A stretch of 64,000 nt of DNA from Seminavis robusta (Eukaryota > Bacillariophyta > Bacillariophyceae > Naviculales > Naviculaceae). The position numbers were made by a program, and so were the translations under genes. The stretch is from positions 1 to 64,000 of the forward strand of contig CAICTM010000437.1 of the NCBI GenBank assembly GCA_903772945.1, in the 5' to 3' direction. A model generated the notes under the pieces. The model did not search any database, was not told where the DNA came from, and was given only the letters and a program-made list of their open reading frames with translations. Shown here piece after piece: positions 42,396-52,771 of this stretch (position 1 is the stretch's first letter; every line of letters starts with the position of its first letter).

Positions 42396-43223
42396 ATGGA
42401 TTTGAGTAATCGGGAGCGAAAATGGGCCTCCAACATCAAGGCTGCCGCACAAGCGGCCGAGGACATTGATACTTCCATGATACCTGACATGGACTTTGCC
42501 CTTTACGCCTTTGTAGACCACAACAATGTAGCACAAGCCCTGGATAGAATACGGGGAATCCAAACATTCCGTGAACTGTATCAGCTGGATGACTCTGTGG
42601 ACCAAGCAATCGAGATCCTGAGAGCATTCGTCAAGAAACAGCCAGGCCACTGCCTGGATATTGATACCTCCCCCGACACCCAAGAAGGGATAATCATTCT
42701 AGATCTGGCCTCCTTTCAGGTGGACCGCGTATTTGCGTCTTCCCCAGCCGACTGCGCCCGTACATCTAGAAACTGGGAGATTCATGTGGTAGCGATCTAC
42801 TATTTGATGAGGGCTTTGCAGCCGTGCCTCGAGTCCGCAAGAGAGGGGACATACATGATTCTGGAATGCGAGGGGTTTCAAGCAGCCAGTCAATTGGCTC
42901 GGTTTGCGATTTGTCTAAACGATGAGCTTTGTGCCCACTTTGCCTACTTCTTCAAAAAGATACAATGCTACCATACAGGATGCTTTGCCAACTTGTTTTT
43001 CAGCATGCTCAAGTCAGTGACACGCAACAAGGACTGGGATTTGCTCCAACTGGGATGCAGGATAGAGGATGAGTTTGACAGTGTCAACGTTGCCGCCACA
43101 ACCCACACTTTGAGAGAACTCTATCTTCAACCCTCTGTCGAGGAAGCACACAAGCACTTCCTGAAGCGAGTGGGGGAGTTGCTCGCCCAAAGGAGATCGA
43201 ATGCCCTGGCATTCCGATTATGA
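42396..43223 (+). CDS. CRAL-TRIO (Sec14-like) lipid-binding protein
   Basis: A single exon encodes 275 residues. The N-terminal 95 residues are helical and charged, as in CRAL-TRIO N regions. GIIILDLASFQVDRV at about 102-116 matches the first core strand of the domain. Later come IYYLMRALQPCLESAREGTYMILECEGF and a C-terminal helical lid with FFSMLKSVTR. Such proteins shuttle or present phosphoinositides, tocopherols or retinoid-like lipids between membranes. Diatoms carry many divergent members. There is no signal peptide, so it is probably cytosolic. The sequence is divergent, and the assignment rests on pattern and length (150-residue core), not on invariant residues. Confidence 0.65.
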   Translation: MDLSNRERKWASNIKAAAQAAEDIDTSMIPDMDFALYAFVDHNNVAQALDRIRGIQTFRELYQLDDSVDQAIEILRAFVKKQPGHCLDIDTSPDTQEGIIILDLASFQVDRVFASSPADCARTSRNWEIHVVAIYYLMRALQPCLESAREGTYMILECEGFQAASQLARFAICLNDELCAHFAYFFKKIQCYHTGCFANLFFSMLKSVTRNKDWDLLQLGCRIEDEFDSVNVAATTHTLRELYLQPSVEEAHKHFLKRVGELLAQRRSNALAFRL

Positions 43224-44417
43224 AAGAATGGGCTGCTGGAAAGCGGTCGCTCTTTGTGTATGGGCGTACTAGTCAGCACATGAGATTCCATTCTTTTCTC
43301 CAGGCATAGACGGTGCGGTCGCCACCTGACCAAGCTTGTGGGGAAGTGAACACCAGCTAATGATTTGGTTTGTGCCCGTAGGGTGCATTGTTCAGGGCAT
43401 ACCTTTCTTCACCGGCGGCATGCACGCCACCGAAGCAGCAGCATCACAATTCACCGATCGAACCATCCCGGAAAAAGAAAGTGGCCGCAATGTCAGGTGT
43501 CAGGCACCATTCGAATGCAAGAGCCCAGTTCGCGGCAATACCGCTAGTAGTGGCACGGACACGGGGCAGAGAAGAGGCCCCCGAAGCACAGAAGATGGAT
43601 CGATCTGATGCAAGAGTCATGAGCCCGGGGGTAGTGTCAACCCCTTCAACGGCAATCCCCAAAGCATAAAGAACGCAAACATCTTATTTCAGGCAGTTGA
43701 GAACGTCACGATGCATGACTTCGTTTTTATAGAGTAAAACTCGATCAAACTACAAAGCAAAGGGAGATCATAACATTGACACGACATATGGTATCGCTGG
43801 CAGCTGCCCTAAGGAATGTGCCCTGTCTCAACCCAATCTATAATGCACTTGATGTCAGTGTGTGTACTTGAGTGTTCTTACCATGGACGACAAAACAGGG
43901 GAGCTGGTTTCCAACCAGCGAGATGTCCGACTTAGGGTCCATAGCTGTGTGTGGAAGCAGCCTTCGTCTGGCCAACCAGCCAGATGTTCCTGACACTTCG
44001 CAACAATGACACACAGGAGAGTAATAAATGGTAAATGGAACGATCCCCTTCTAGAAGCAAGCTACCAGGTACCGGTAGCTAGAGGCATTGCACATAAGGC
44101 AGACTATTTATTATTTTCAAACTAGTTTGGGAAAGAGCAAAAACGGTCCGTCTTTGCCATGAAGATGGACCGTAATTGCTCCAGCATTCATAGTCCCAAG
44201 CCGAGGTACCAGTACAAGATGTCGTACGGTAGTAGCAACTAGCTTTGATTTGGAATGATGCTTGGGACTGCTCAGAAGGAAAGTTCAAGGGATCAGTAGG
44301 GTGCGTGATGTTGGCAGTAGGGAAGAGCTGATTCAGTGCTTCCAATTGGAACCAAATCCATGCGATTCTTGACGGATCAAAGCACAGGCCAGGCAAAACA
44401 CACTCGTCTCGAAAGAA
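43224..44417. other. Intergenic, no gene called
   Basis: Around 43440-43670 both strands are open. The minus-strand frame (IAVEGVDTTPGLMTLASDRS...) looks coding-like but has no family match and no exons to join. The remainder contains a duplicated CCAACCAGC(G/C)AGATGT word at about 43912 and 43974. Confidence 0.4.
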
Positions 44418-46127
44418 TTACTGCTTTCGCTTTATAATATCAATTCCTTCCTTCGCAAATCGAAGTATTTTCTCTTCAAACTGCTCCACCTCAGATCCAC
44501 GATAGTCAAGTTCTTTGAAGTAGGGCCTAACCGGGGGTTTTGGGTGGTAGCAGCCATGGAGCCAATAGTAGCTAGCTCTGCCTTCCACAGCATACTCTGT
44601 GTTAGGATTGCTACCCACGAACTTAACCCCCTTCTGCCATACCTTGAACAAATCTGACTCTTTGGACAACTTGGCAATATTTCTATGAAAGAAGAGTGGA
44701 TCTCCTTTGGGCGAGTGCTGGACCATTGTGATTCCACATACTTTGTCATGGCTGATCCATTTCAGGACCACATCCCTTCCAGCCAGGCCTGGAGGCTCCT
44801 TTATGTAATGAAACGGAGTAGAGGTCATGTAGTATGCCAGACGAAACAAATCCTTGTCACCCCAGACCAGCACCAGGGGCTCCAACCAATCCCCAAACGT
44901 TTTGGCGAGATATAGTAACGCATGGAGAGCAGCAACACTCTTTCTGCGATCAATGACCATTTGTCCTGATTCCATTTCCATTTCAATGTGTGGTGTTGCA
45001 TTGTCATCATCTGTGGGAATTCCCAACAATTCCCACACCAGAGAATCGTGTGTCATGATGTAGTCATTGCGACGTGTGTTCCAGAAATCTTTCCAAAACA
45101 TGGCACTATTCGCTTGAAACTCGGGCGTCTCAAAGAGAAAAGTCGGGTCCTGGAATGGAAAATTGTCGCTGTCAAGAAACAGTATTTGATCAAAATTGCT
45201 GTAGGCAATGGCATATGGCTTTGACATGTACGAATTACTTTCTGCGCCCATGTCGGTAGCCGCAATGGTTCGAATTTCAATGTGGTCAAAGTTTCCAACT
45301 ATGTGTCTCACCAGTGGATCTGTATCCCTGATTTCTCCTTCCATATGCCATAATTCTATGGGCAATTGGCAGTTGTGTTCATGTCTCAGTAGCTTGATGA
45401 TTGTAAAGACACTTGGAAGACAGGAGGGATATATCTGCAAGAGAATGCCACGCTTAGGCCTTCTTTCAGATGGTGTCATGGGTAGGTCCCGTTTTGGTTT
45501 ATATTGTCGTATTTGATGTTGATAATTCAAAAAGTCCACAGCTTGTTCACATCGGAAGGCTGGTGCAAAATGCCTGCTTTTTGGATAAGGCAAATCTGTT
45601 GTCCCATGATAACAGGATTTTCGGAAGGCTCGGATGGTACGACCTGTCTTGGCAGAGACAAGTTCACAATATCCAGACGATCCAAAACTTGGGACATAGT
45701 CGGAGCAAGACAAGTCTGTGTCGGTAAAGAAGGATTGGATGGATTGTGACAAGAGAGGTCCATCGGGACTGCATTGTCCAGTCGCGCGCCAAGCAACACA
45801 ATTCGCTTCTTCGTTGGTCAGAAGCAAGGTTCTGTTTGGGTGAGATTGGAGCTTTTTGTTGGAAAATTGATGCTTGAGCCCACTATTGGCTCCTCCCCGG
45901 TATAATAAATTCAGCAGCAGGGGCAGGAGGATAGTTGAAAGGATCAAGGCGACAACCAGTAGAAACACTCTATCCACCGATAGAAGCACCCGTAGTTTAT
46001 CAGTCAATTCTCGCCCCTCCCATGAAAGCCGACGTCCCCTTTCTACGGCAGCTGTTTTTATTTTTCCGAAGAAGGAATGCCCAAACACTTGCCACTTGCC
46101 GTGTTTGGATTTGCCCTGTGGATCCAT
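44418..46127 (-). CDS. MNN1-type alpha-mannosyltransferase (GT71-like)
   Basis: A single exon encodes 569 residues from the ATG at 46127 (upstream only a TTG is available). It has the type II layout: a basic cytosolic tail, one span at about 53-76 (FLLVVALILSTILLPLLLNLLY), then a lumenal catalytic domain. Key motifs are GILLQIYPSCLPSVFTIIKLLR, LPIELWHMEGE, the metal/nucleotide-sugar DSD in ILFLDSDNFP (about 319-321), FWKDFWNTRRND, and SGQMVIDRRKS, which match the mannosyltransferase_3 (MNN1/GT71) fold. It probably adds mannose to N- or O-glycans or wall polysaccharide in the Golgi. The next gene upstream on the same strand is another glycosyltransferase-like type II protein. Confidence 0.85.
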   Translation of the reverse strand: MDPQGKSKHGKWQVFGHSFFGKIKTAAVERGRRLSWEGRELTDKLRVLLSVDRVFLLVVALILSTILLPLLLNLLYRGGANSGLKHQFSNKKLQSHPNRTLLLTNEEANCVAWRATGQCSPDGPLLSQSIQSFFTDTDLSCSDYVPSFGSSGYCELVSAKTGRTIRAFRKSCYHGTTDLPYPKSRHFAPAFRCEQAVDFLNYQHQIRQYKPKRDLPMTPSERRPKRGILLQIYPSCLPSVFTIIKLLRHEHNCQLPIELWHMEGEIRDTDPLVRHIVGNFDHIEIRTIAATDMGAESNSYMSKPYAIAYSNFDQILFLDSDNFPFQDPTFLFETPEFQANSAMFWKDFWNTRRNDYIMTHDSLVWELLGIPTDDDNATPHIEMEMESGQMVIDRRKSVAALHALLYLAKTFGDWLEPLVLVWGDKDLFRLAYYMTSTPFHYIKEPPGLAGRDVVLKWISHDKVCGITMVQHSPKGDPLFFHRNIAKLSKESDLFKVWQKGVKFVGSNPNTEYAVEGRASYYWLHGCYHPKPPVRPYFKELDYRGSEVEQFEEKILRFAKEGIDIIKRKQ

Positions 46128-46953
46128 GGTGGCCGTGATGAAGATTTGCTTCTGCAAATTGAGCTAGATACTATTAGCTAGTCTCAGTCCGAGACCGGTG
46201 GCCTGTAATTGAAGGAACTGGAAGAAGGACGCTGTCTTCAGCCGTCGACCATGTTATGGAGGAAGGAAGATGGAAGCGCCAATAGCAAAGAACGAGTTCT
46301 TGCCTCCTTCTTGTGCCGATCTTTTCCCCTGTTGGTCTCTCTTGTCTCTCTGCTCATTGCGCGAATGGGGCTGGATGCCGGATTTGGAAGACTGTTTCCA
46401 CGATCATGATCCACGTTTGCACACCACGACAACGTACATGAAAAGGACTTGTCTCACTACGATGTATCGTACAGTACCAGGAACCGGAGGCTGTAGAAGA
46501 CGTAACATTTTTGAAGTTGATTAGATGAACTTTCCGACTTCTTGTACCGATCTTTCTTGTTTTTAAGTTTGGTCTCCTTGCTGGTCGTCTCTTTGTTGCC
46601 GGGTTCGGTACCGTAAGGATTGATATTCCACGATCGCTACGCGTTGTCGCCGACCACGACAACAAAACGGCAACCAACCTCCCATCACTAGCTAGCTTTA
46701 GCCGTCTACTCTTAGTGTAGCTGATAAGATGAACCAGTACCGTAGTTTGGTTGGTTTGGGTATCTCTTGTATTCAGGAAACAGCAAACCTGGCTGCCACC
46801 ACGCAAAAACGAAGCTAGCTTTGAATATCCTACGCGTTCAAGCAATTCCTTACAGCACCTAGCGCTAGCGAGAGATTTCTGTTGGCATCCTCCAAGTAAG
46901 TTGGATGGCTAAAAGGCCCATTTAGAAGAGAATTATTGTTGATTTCCTTCGCT
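46128..46953. other. Intergenic between the two glycosyltransferase genes
   Basis: Two copies of a degenerate word set are seen: TTGTACCGATCTTT/CTTGTGCCGATCTTTT at 46311 and 46543, and CACGATC(G/A)T at about 46398 and 46630, each followed by CACGACAAC. This suggests a roughly 230-base imperfect duplication. No gene is supported. Confidence 0.4.
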
Positions 46954-48708
46954 TCAGTCATCATGTGATGTTTTGGTGTGGATTTGGTCCATTATCAGAG
47001 CAGATTTGTTGCGTTTGGGAAAGAGAAGATATCTCAGGAGAGGGAAGAGAATCATGGCAAAGCCGGTCAAGGCTGCCACAGCACGCAGAGCAGACATCGC
47101 GACGTTCCCGTAGTCCTCCCATCGATTCATGACAGCTGCTTCTCGTTCAATGATGAGATCTGGTTGAATCCCAATGTTCAGCTGGCGTTTGTTGTTCATT
47201 GTGCTCTTCTCCCTATTGGCATCATACAGGCACTGCTGAAAGACCACATGTTCACAGGCATTCCCATCAGAAGTAAAGTACTTGGGATCTAGTGTCCATC
47301 CTTTTGTGTTTCCTTTGAATTCCTGCAACTGATGCAGCTTGTCGTTAGGGCTTTCACGAGGTGAAGAACCCAGCCAGCGACTAGAAAAGATTCGATGCTC
47401 TGCTGCATCTTGATTGTTGGCTTGTTCCACCTTCAAATTAATTGTATCCCGATCATAGTCACATTCCGGAGTCGCCCATGTATCAAAGTCATACAGAGCA
47501 ACACCTCCAAAACAGGATTGCATATGGAACATCTGATCCTGCTTCCTAGGATTTTCCAATCTCTGGAGAATATCCTTCAAGAAGAGCGTCTGGCTAAATT
47601 TGAGTTGTTCACGAGCATCGAGTGTGTACAGTGTGTAGCCCCAGGTTCCATCATCGAGAACAGTTGCAAAGGTGTCATAGTAAAGGGAATTCCGAAACCA
47701 GCCATTGGCAATATTCCAGTTTTCAATCCCAATGGCACATACAACACTCCCAACAGCACTGGCTCTGTTGTCGGCGACACCTTCCATGGCATCGAGCAAC
47801 GGTACAATGGGTGGTAGAGTAACAACATCCATGTCCACATTGACTACCACATCATAACCATTGTGCCCTTTGGATGCTTCCAAAATTTGACGTCGTTGCT
47901 CCGACCGAAGCATTGCCAGCCGTTTATATCGATTGAATCCCTTGAATTGTGTCAGGAACTGATCCTTATTCTCCCCTTCCCTTTTTGTCCACAATTCATC
48001 TTCGGACTGAAAATATGTGTGGCAATCATAGTTTTCCAAAAATTGCCTCAGACTGGATTCTGGATCTCCCTGGCTCACATTCTTTGACTTGTAGAGCATT
48101 CGGACATCGACAGTGCTATGAGTATTGGATTCATTGAATGCCCAGCACAGACCTGCAATGGCCTCAATGGTCTTGCTGCTGAGTGTGAGATTGTCGTGAT
48201 CGGTATTGAAAAATTCCTCCATTTTCTCAACCATCCCCACAATAAGGATTCTTCTGGATGTCTTGATGCTTCCTATAGACACTCTCAGCTGCTTATCCTC
48301 TTCCTCTTTGGACAGCCGGACGGTCGAAACAAGCTTCCATATTTCTTGCAAGTCTTTTTTGGTAGCTCCAGCGGTAATGACAGGCCAAAGCCAAACCAAC
48401 AACGCCCCCAAGAAAACAAATGCAAATAACCCGACGGGACTCCGTCGTTGGAGAAACCGAGCGGCCATGCCGAGATGAGAAGAGCACACCGTCCCATTAT
48501 TTTTTGTGCTGTTTTTCGGTGGTGGAAGGAGTGGCACCTGTCCACTCATCTTGGGACTTGATCCTCCTGAGCTTGGGAGTCGAGGACGGTGAGAAAGTTG
48601 CTGTTGCGATGTCGATGATGCCGAATCGGTGGATGGTGAAATGGCTATTGCCGATGCTGTGGATGCAATCCTTTCCCTCACATGTTGGCTATCGGTGGAT
48701 GCGAACAT
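46954..48708 (-). CDS. Golgi-type glycosyltransferase-like membrane protein
   Basis: A single exon encodes 584 residues from the ATG at 48708 (the open frame further upstream has only a TTG). A Ser-rich cytosolic tail of about 90 residues precedes a span at about 92-111 (VGLFAFVFLGALLVWLWPVI). The lumenal part has a DxD motif in VVVNVDMDVVTLPP (DMD at about 292-294), NGWFRNSLYYDTFATVLDDGTWGY, FGGVALYDFDTW and CEHVVFQQCLY, a pattern seen in metal-dependent glycosyltransferases of GT-A fold. A second span lies near the C-terminus (ALRAVAALTGFAMILFPLLRYLLFP), which is unusual for type II Golgi enzymes. The family number cannot be fixed by eye; it may be related to GT69-like enzymes. It shares orientation with the MNN1-like gene. 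Confidence 0.72.
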   Translation of the reverse strand: MFASTDSQHVRERIASTASAIAISPSTDSASSTSQQQLSHRPRLPSSGGSSPKMSGQVPLLPPPKNSTKNNGTVCSSHLGMAARFLQRRSPVGLFAFVFLGALLVWLWPVITAGATKKDLQEIWKLVSTVRLSKEEEDKQLRVSIGSIKTSRRILIVGMVEKMEEFFNTDHDNLTLSSKTIEAIAGLCWAFNESNTHSTVDVRMLYKSKNVSQGDPESSLRQFLENYDCHTYFQSEDELWTKREGENKDQFLTQFKGFNRYKRLAMLRSEQRRQILEASKGHNGYDVVVNVDMDVVTLPPIVPLLDAMEGVADNRASAVGSVVCAIGIENWNIANGWFRNSLYYDTFATVLDDGTWGYTLYTLDAREQLKFSQTLFLKDILQRLENPRKQDQMFHMQSCFGGVALYDFDTWATPECDYDRDTINLKVEQANNQDAAEHRIFSSRWLGSSPRESPNDKLHQLQEFKGNTKGWTLDPKYFTSDGNACEHVVFQQCLYDANREKSTMNNKRQLNIGIQPDLIIEREAAVMNRWEDYGNVAMSALRAVAALTGFAMILFPLLRYLLFPKRNKSALIMDQIHTKTSHDD

Positions 48709-49757
48709 GATAATGGTCCTGTTTGTACGAGAAGCAACTAATATGGGTCTTCTTTGTTTGATTTGCAAGCTCCCGAGCAACTTTGATTGTTGCTGCTTTG
48801 CAAAGTCATTTGGCTGACGGGTTCTTCTTTTGTTTGTAACACCAAGCGACCAAGCAACACTCAACGTTGCTGCTTCATATTTTTGACGGGAGCACTACCT
48901 ACCGGCACACAGTACATCGTACTGTCGTCTGTGCCAAAGACCCCGATTTTTGGCATGAAGGTTTCGCAAGTTTCCATGCCCAGCCCCATCCCTATCGTAT
49001 CATGACTCCATCGTACAGCGTGGATTCCAGCGTGGAATCCAGCGTGGCATCCAGAGTGGAAACCAGCGTGGAAGCCATGCGAAAAGCGCACAAACCCACA
49101 ACAACAAGACAATACGGGCCATTCCGCCCCATTTGTTGTCTCTGCTGATGGTCTCCTTGGCGCCAAAGCTCAGGCAATCACCAAACTTATCTCCTCTTTA
49201 CTCAAAGCAAAGTGGTCCTGCCCTTACTCAGTGGTATGTAGCTAAGTTAATGCTTGGCTCGGCCTGGCCACTCTTCGGGCCCGCCCCCTTTGCAAATGGT
49301 TGGCCCTCGTGTCCCTGCTGTCACAATGAGCTACTGTCGTTCCCTCTGGGATGACAATGGTGCGCTTGCCCTCTTCCGCAAATCTTGCTCCCCTCTTGCT
49401 CCTTCCCAACTTCCCCTATGCCTGAAGGGAGCACCATTGAGGCTATCTAGCTACAACAACACGTGCGGTAAGTGAAAGGGGTCAAAACTGACAATACGTT
49501 GTTTTAAAAAGTCTGTAAGAGGGTGCCGTACTGGCATCAGCAAAACCAGAGGTGCTTTACATTCAATCATCTTGAGGCTCGAGGGCCACAAGAATCTCGA
49601 TATAGGAAGAAAGGAATCAACGGGTGGTTATATACAATGTATCATCCTTTCTTGGGGTCGTCGTTGGAGACTGATGTCGCCCCCTTCCTGTACACTTTCG
49701 TCCGTGCTTGTTAAAGTTATATACATATGTTCAGCACAAGGACACGACGACGATGTT
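48709..49757. other. Intergenic with a 12-base minisatellite
   Basis: Upstream region of the glycosyltransferase, with a short tandem repeat at 49019-49078. Open frames on both strands over that repeat are explained by its period being a multiple of three. No gene is supported. Confidence 0.4.
49019..49078. repeat. Minisatellite, five 12-base units
   Basis: Five consecutive imperfect copies of CGTGGAATCCAG (units start at 49019, 49031, 49043, 49055 and 49067). The variable positions are mostly the sixth to eighth bases. Confidence 0.85.
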
Positions 49758-50333
49758 TTATGGACAGTGAGGAAAGGGGCAACCAAGCTTCGTAGCGGGC
49801 GCGACATACTTCGGACGCCAAGAGTCAGCGCAGCGTTTCGCACACATGCGGTGTATCATAGAACAAGTGGAGGAGTGTTTAGTGGAACAGGCCAGAGGAG
49901 CCAAACGAGGTTCAGCCAAGGCCAACCTTGGTTTCTTGGTGGGAAGCCCACCAGTGCTTGCCCTCAAGCCTCCTTTGGCGGACATTGTGGTTTCCAACGT
50001 CGAAGACAGGCACGGAAGGGACATGGAGCGGAGCAGACCTGTGCAATTTTTGCGCTTGTTGAATTTGAGGCGCAAACGCTCGGTTCGTTGAGCAATCTCA
50101 GAAAGCCTGAGATCATCCTGGTCGTGCTCTTTGTCCAAGCAACAAGACCATTCTAACCGAGGAAACAAATCGCTGTCGATGATCGCAATGCCGGTTTGGA
50201 TGCTTTCATCTGCCAGGTTCTCTAGAAGTGACAGCGAGACATCGTCGATGCGATTTGTCTTTTCCAGGGCTTCAGTTGCGGGCAAGCCAAAGGTTCTGTC
50301 ATTGTTGCACAGGTCTGGTCGGGTCACCATCAT
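49758..50333 (-). CDS. Hypothetical protein
   Basis: A 191-residue single-exon frame begins with ATG ATG at 50333. The N-terminal half is well-mixed and helical (ALEKTNRIDDVSLSLLENLADES, then TGIAIIDSDLFPRLEW), and the C-terminal half is basic and Cys-containing. No domain, signal peptide or membrane span was recognised. The opposite strand also has open stretches, so this is a moderate call based on composition and length. A paralog search in diatom proteomes would settle it. Confidence 0.35.
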   Translation of the reverse strand: MMVTRPDLCNNDRTFGLPATEALEKTNRIDDVSLSLLENLADESIQTGIAIIDSDLFPRLEWSCCLDKEHDQDDLRLSEIAQRTERLRLKFNKRKNCTGLLRSMSLPCLSSTLETTMSAKGGLRASTGGLPTKKPRLALAEPRLAPLACSTKHSSTCSMIHRMCAKRCADSWRPKYVAPATKLGCPFPHCP

Positions 50334-51211
50334 TAGTGGTTTTTGGAGGCGCTGAAGAGCGGATTGTGATTTGTGAGCTCAACAGAAACAGAATGCCTCT
50401 GGAGACTCGACTCTTGACTCGACTCTTGAGCGTGGCACTCGAGCCAAAGGCCGAGGAATCGAATCGAATCAATCAATTTTGAACTCAGAATTGCGCGAGC
50501 TGTTGCGAGAGTAGAGCCGTATCGCCGTACGTATCTTCCACCGCCAGTAAAAGATCGTGATGAACGCAATGCGAAGTCATGTGCATTTTGAGGGCAATAG
50601 CCTGTTCCTCCGTTTTGTCTTGTTAAATCAGTACTTGTCATGGGCATTAAAGGGTAACTTACAGAGAACACATGGCCAGAAGCGTTCTTTTAAGAAAGCG
50701 AAGACGCAATTTTTTGTCAGAGCTTTTAATTATTATTGGATTCTCCTAACAGGTGACTGTTAGAAGGAGTTCTCTTTTAGATTGGCAAGTCTGTTTGTAA
50801 TCCGAACACAAAGAACTCTTTGGGATTTAACAATCTTGCAGTATGACAGTTGGGACAGGTTTGGATGATTAGACTCTCCTCAACAGCCACTTGGTACAAA
50901 AGCTGTACGAAAGGATGCACCGTGAACTTCCCTGAAGCCGCTGGAGTGTGACACCGGTACGGCACCGTACATGTCCGATTCTATCCAGCTAGTAAGCCGC
51001 AGCAGTGCCACAGTACAGTAGCAGTTGTATGGTAGTACGGGTACGTAGCTTGTGAGATCTATTTATTTATGTTTCATCTGATGAAGATCTTCTGTTCCTC
51101 GGACACCTCTTTCACAAAACTCAAACTTACGCACCCGGAGAATTTGAAGAACGCTTCGTTGGACGAAGGGATGAGCGCTGGATGAAGAGACCCTCTGCTT
51201 CCATGTCTTCA
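50334..51211. other. Intergenic, no gene seen
   Basis: Begins with CGACTCTTGACTCGACTCTTGA direct repeats near 50406-50429 and ends with TACGG/GTACC words near 50955-51050. Short frames lack support. Confidence 0.4.
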
Positions 51212-51567
51212 TCATCTGATCCCTTTCAGGTCATCGCAAGCTACCCAGCTCTGGTACATGTAGATCTCAAGGGCTGAAGCAGGGTTCTGGAGTTGGGCCG
51301 AAGACTGCATTGCATAGCTATTGCATTTGGAAAAAGAAGCAATACATTCCAATTGCTTTCCACACCCAGAGGAGAATGCAAATTGTTTTGCAAAGGAATC
51401 TTGGAAAAGCTCTGCGGAGTTAGAGCATCCTTCCGCACACAAAGGCTTGATGTTCTCTGCCCCATCAACTCTGGGTCGCTCTTCAGAGAAGCAAGCACCC
51501 TTCCCACTTCCTCCTCCTCTTGCTTGTGCTTGCTCCGCATCAATATCCGCACCGGATCCAGATCCAT
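51212..51567 (-). CDS. Possible short gene with two competing frames
   Basis: Two minus-strand frames are open here. One has an ATG at 51567 (MDLDPVRILMRSKHKQEEEE) and ends at 51241, giving 108 residues. The other has no ATG but stays open from about 51618 to 51212. It reads a Gly/Ser-rich start, then CAEGCSNSAELFQDSFAKQF and GCGKQLECIASFSKC, a regular cysteine pattern that looks like a small folded domain. If the second is real it needs an upstream exon that I could not find. No family is assigned. Confidence 0.25.
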
Positions 51568-51700
51568 TGCCTCGCTGGGGCTCCTCAGAATGATAGCTTG
51601 AGAGGAGAAGTCGTTCCTTGATTCATCAATTTTAAAATTACTCCTCAGTGATTTCTGGGTTATGGGTCTGGTACAGGGCTCTGTGGCAGTTACCCCACTC

Positions 51701-51899
51701 TAGCTAGGCAGCTCGAATAGATCTTCATGTACCTGGTACCGGTACCAACCAACTACGAGCGGTACGGGTATGCTTTGCTTTAAAGGTAACATGCGTGAAG
51801 TGCCGGTAGGCCACCATGGTACCCTGGGAGCTTCACTCTGAAAAGAGCAGGACTTGGTAATGTGGACGAACTTCTCAGCAACCGCTGTACCGGAAACGC
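51701..51899. repeat. Dispersed repeat, copy 1
   Basis: From TAGCTAGGCAGCTCGAATAG through CTGGGAGCTTC, GAGCAGGACTTG and GTGGACGAACTTCTCAGCAA, this matches the stretch at 55051-55267 in the same order and orientation, with indels. It is rich in TACCGGTA words. Confidence 0.75.
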
Positions 51900-52624
51900 A
51901 ATACGAGGACGAGCCTGTTGGCAGAAAATCCATGTTGCGCGCAGCGCAACAAGATGCGCGACGAGCTCCGCTTCGCGGAGAAGGAGACACCCAACTCCAC
52001 CAACACCGCTCTGCTCTGTAAATCCATGTCGTAAATCCATGTCAATCCACACAATCCTGGTCGTATCCTGGTAGCCCAGCATTGCGCATATGCAGCAGCA
52101 GCAGCACAGCATCGGCATGACAGCTTTCGATCTAAAGCTTCCATTCAAGAGAGGAATCGTATACGGTCAACAGCAACAACAGTACTGATGCTATCAGTAA
52201 CAGCAGTGCGATTTTGCTTTCAGGTCAAGAGAGCTCTTGGTTGCAGGTGTCCCATCTCCGCATTTTCAACCCTTTTTTGTAGTACTGGTCTACATACTAG
52301 TACCCCACACCTACCTTTTTCCAGCCGAACTGGGAAAAAGTTGGTCTCTAATTGAGATGGATGACATCATCCCACCTACCGTACCGACACGATTTCAATA
52401 GTTGCCGTTGTTCGTTGTTGCTGTTCTTGCTCCCTTTGTTGCCCCCCTCTCTCCTTAACGTATCTATTTAGTATTTGTTTTCTTCTCCCCTTGTTGCCGG
52501 TCCCTGTTGTTGTTGAGCTATCATGTTGTTTGTGGTTACTGTATAAGCTTGTGGGAGTTTTTGAGAGAAATCCAGGCTTGGTCGACAAGAGTGGTGGTAC
52601 CGGTAGAGGGTTGACTCTATGACT

Positions 52625-52771
52625 CAAGCCGATCGATCGATCGATCGATTCGAGGTAAGCCTATTATCAAGAGTGTTATTGAAGTACTATCGGTATCCAA
52701 GCCGATCGATCGATTGATCGATTGAATCATTCGTGGTAAGCCTACGTGTATTATCAAGAGTGTTATTGAAG
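52625..52771. repeat. Tandem duplication with GATC runs
   Basis: Two units (52625-52684 and 52698-52771) each read CAAGCCGATCGATCGAT..., then GGTAAGCCTA, then TTATCAAGAGTGTTATTGAAG. The second carries an extra ACGTG insertion and a longer GATC region. The GATC run can self-pair. Confidence 0.85.

Noticed and set aside
42150-42683. Minus-strand frame overlapping the CRAL-TRIO start
   Set aside because: Overlaps the better-supported plus-strand gene and has no recognisable domain.
43444-43662. Minus-strand frame with coding-like composition (IAVEGVDTTPGLMTLASD)
   Set aside because: Short, with no family match, no joining exons, and an opposite strand that is also open. Kept only as a note in the intergenic entry.
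48861-49166. Minus-strand frame with GFHAGFHSGCHAGFHAG repeat resembling a small His/Gly-rich peptide
   Set aside because: The repeat is a 12-base DNA minisatellite that is open in several frames, so it is likely non-coding.
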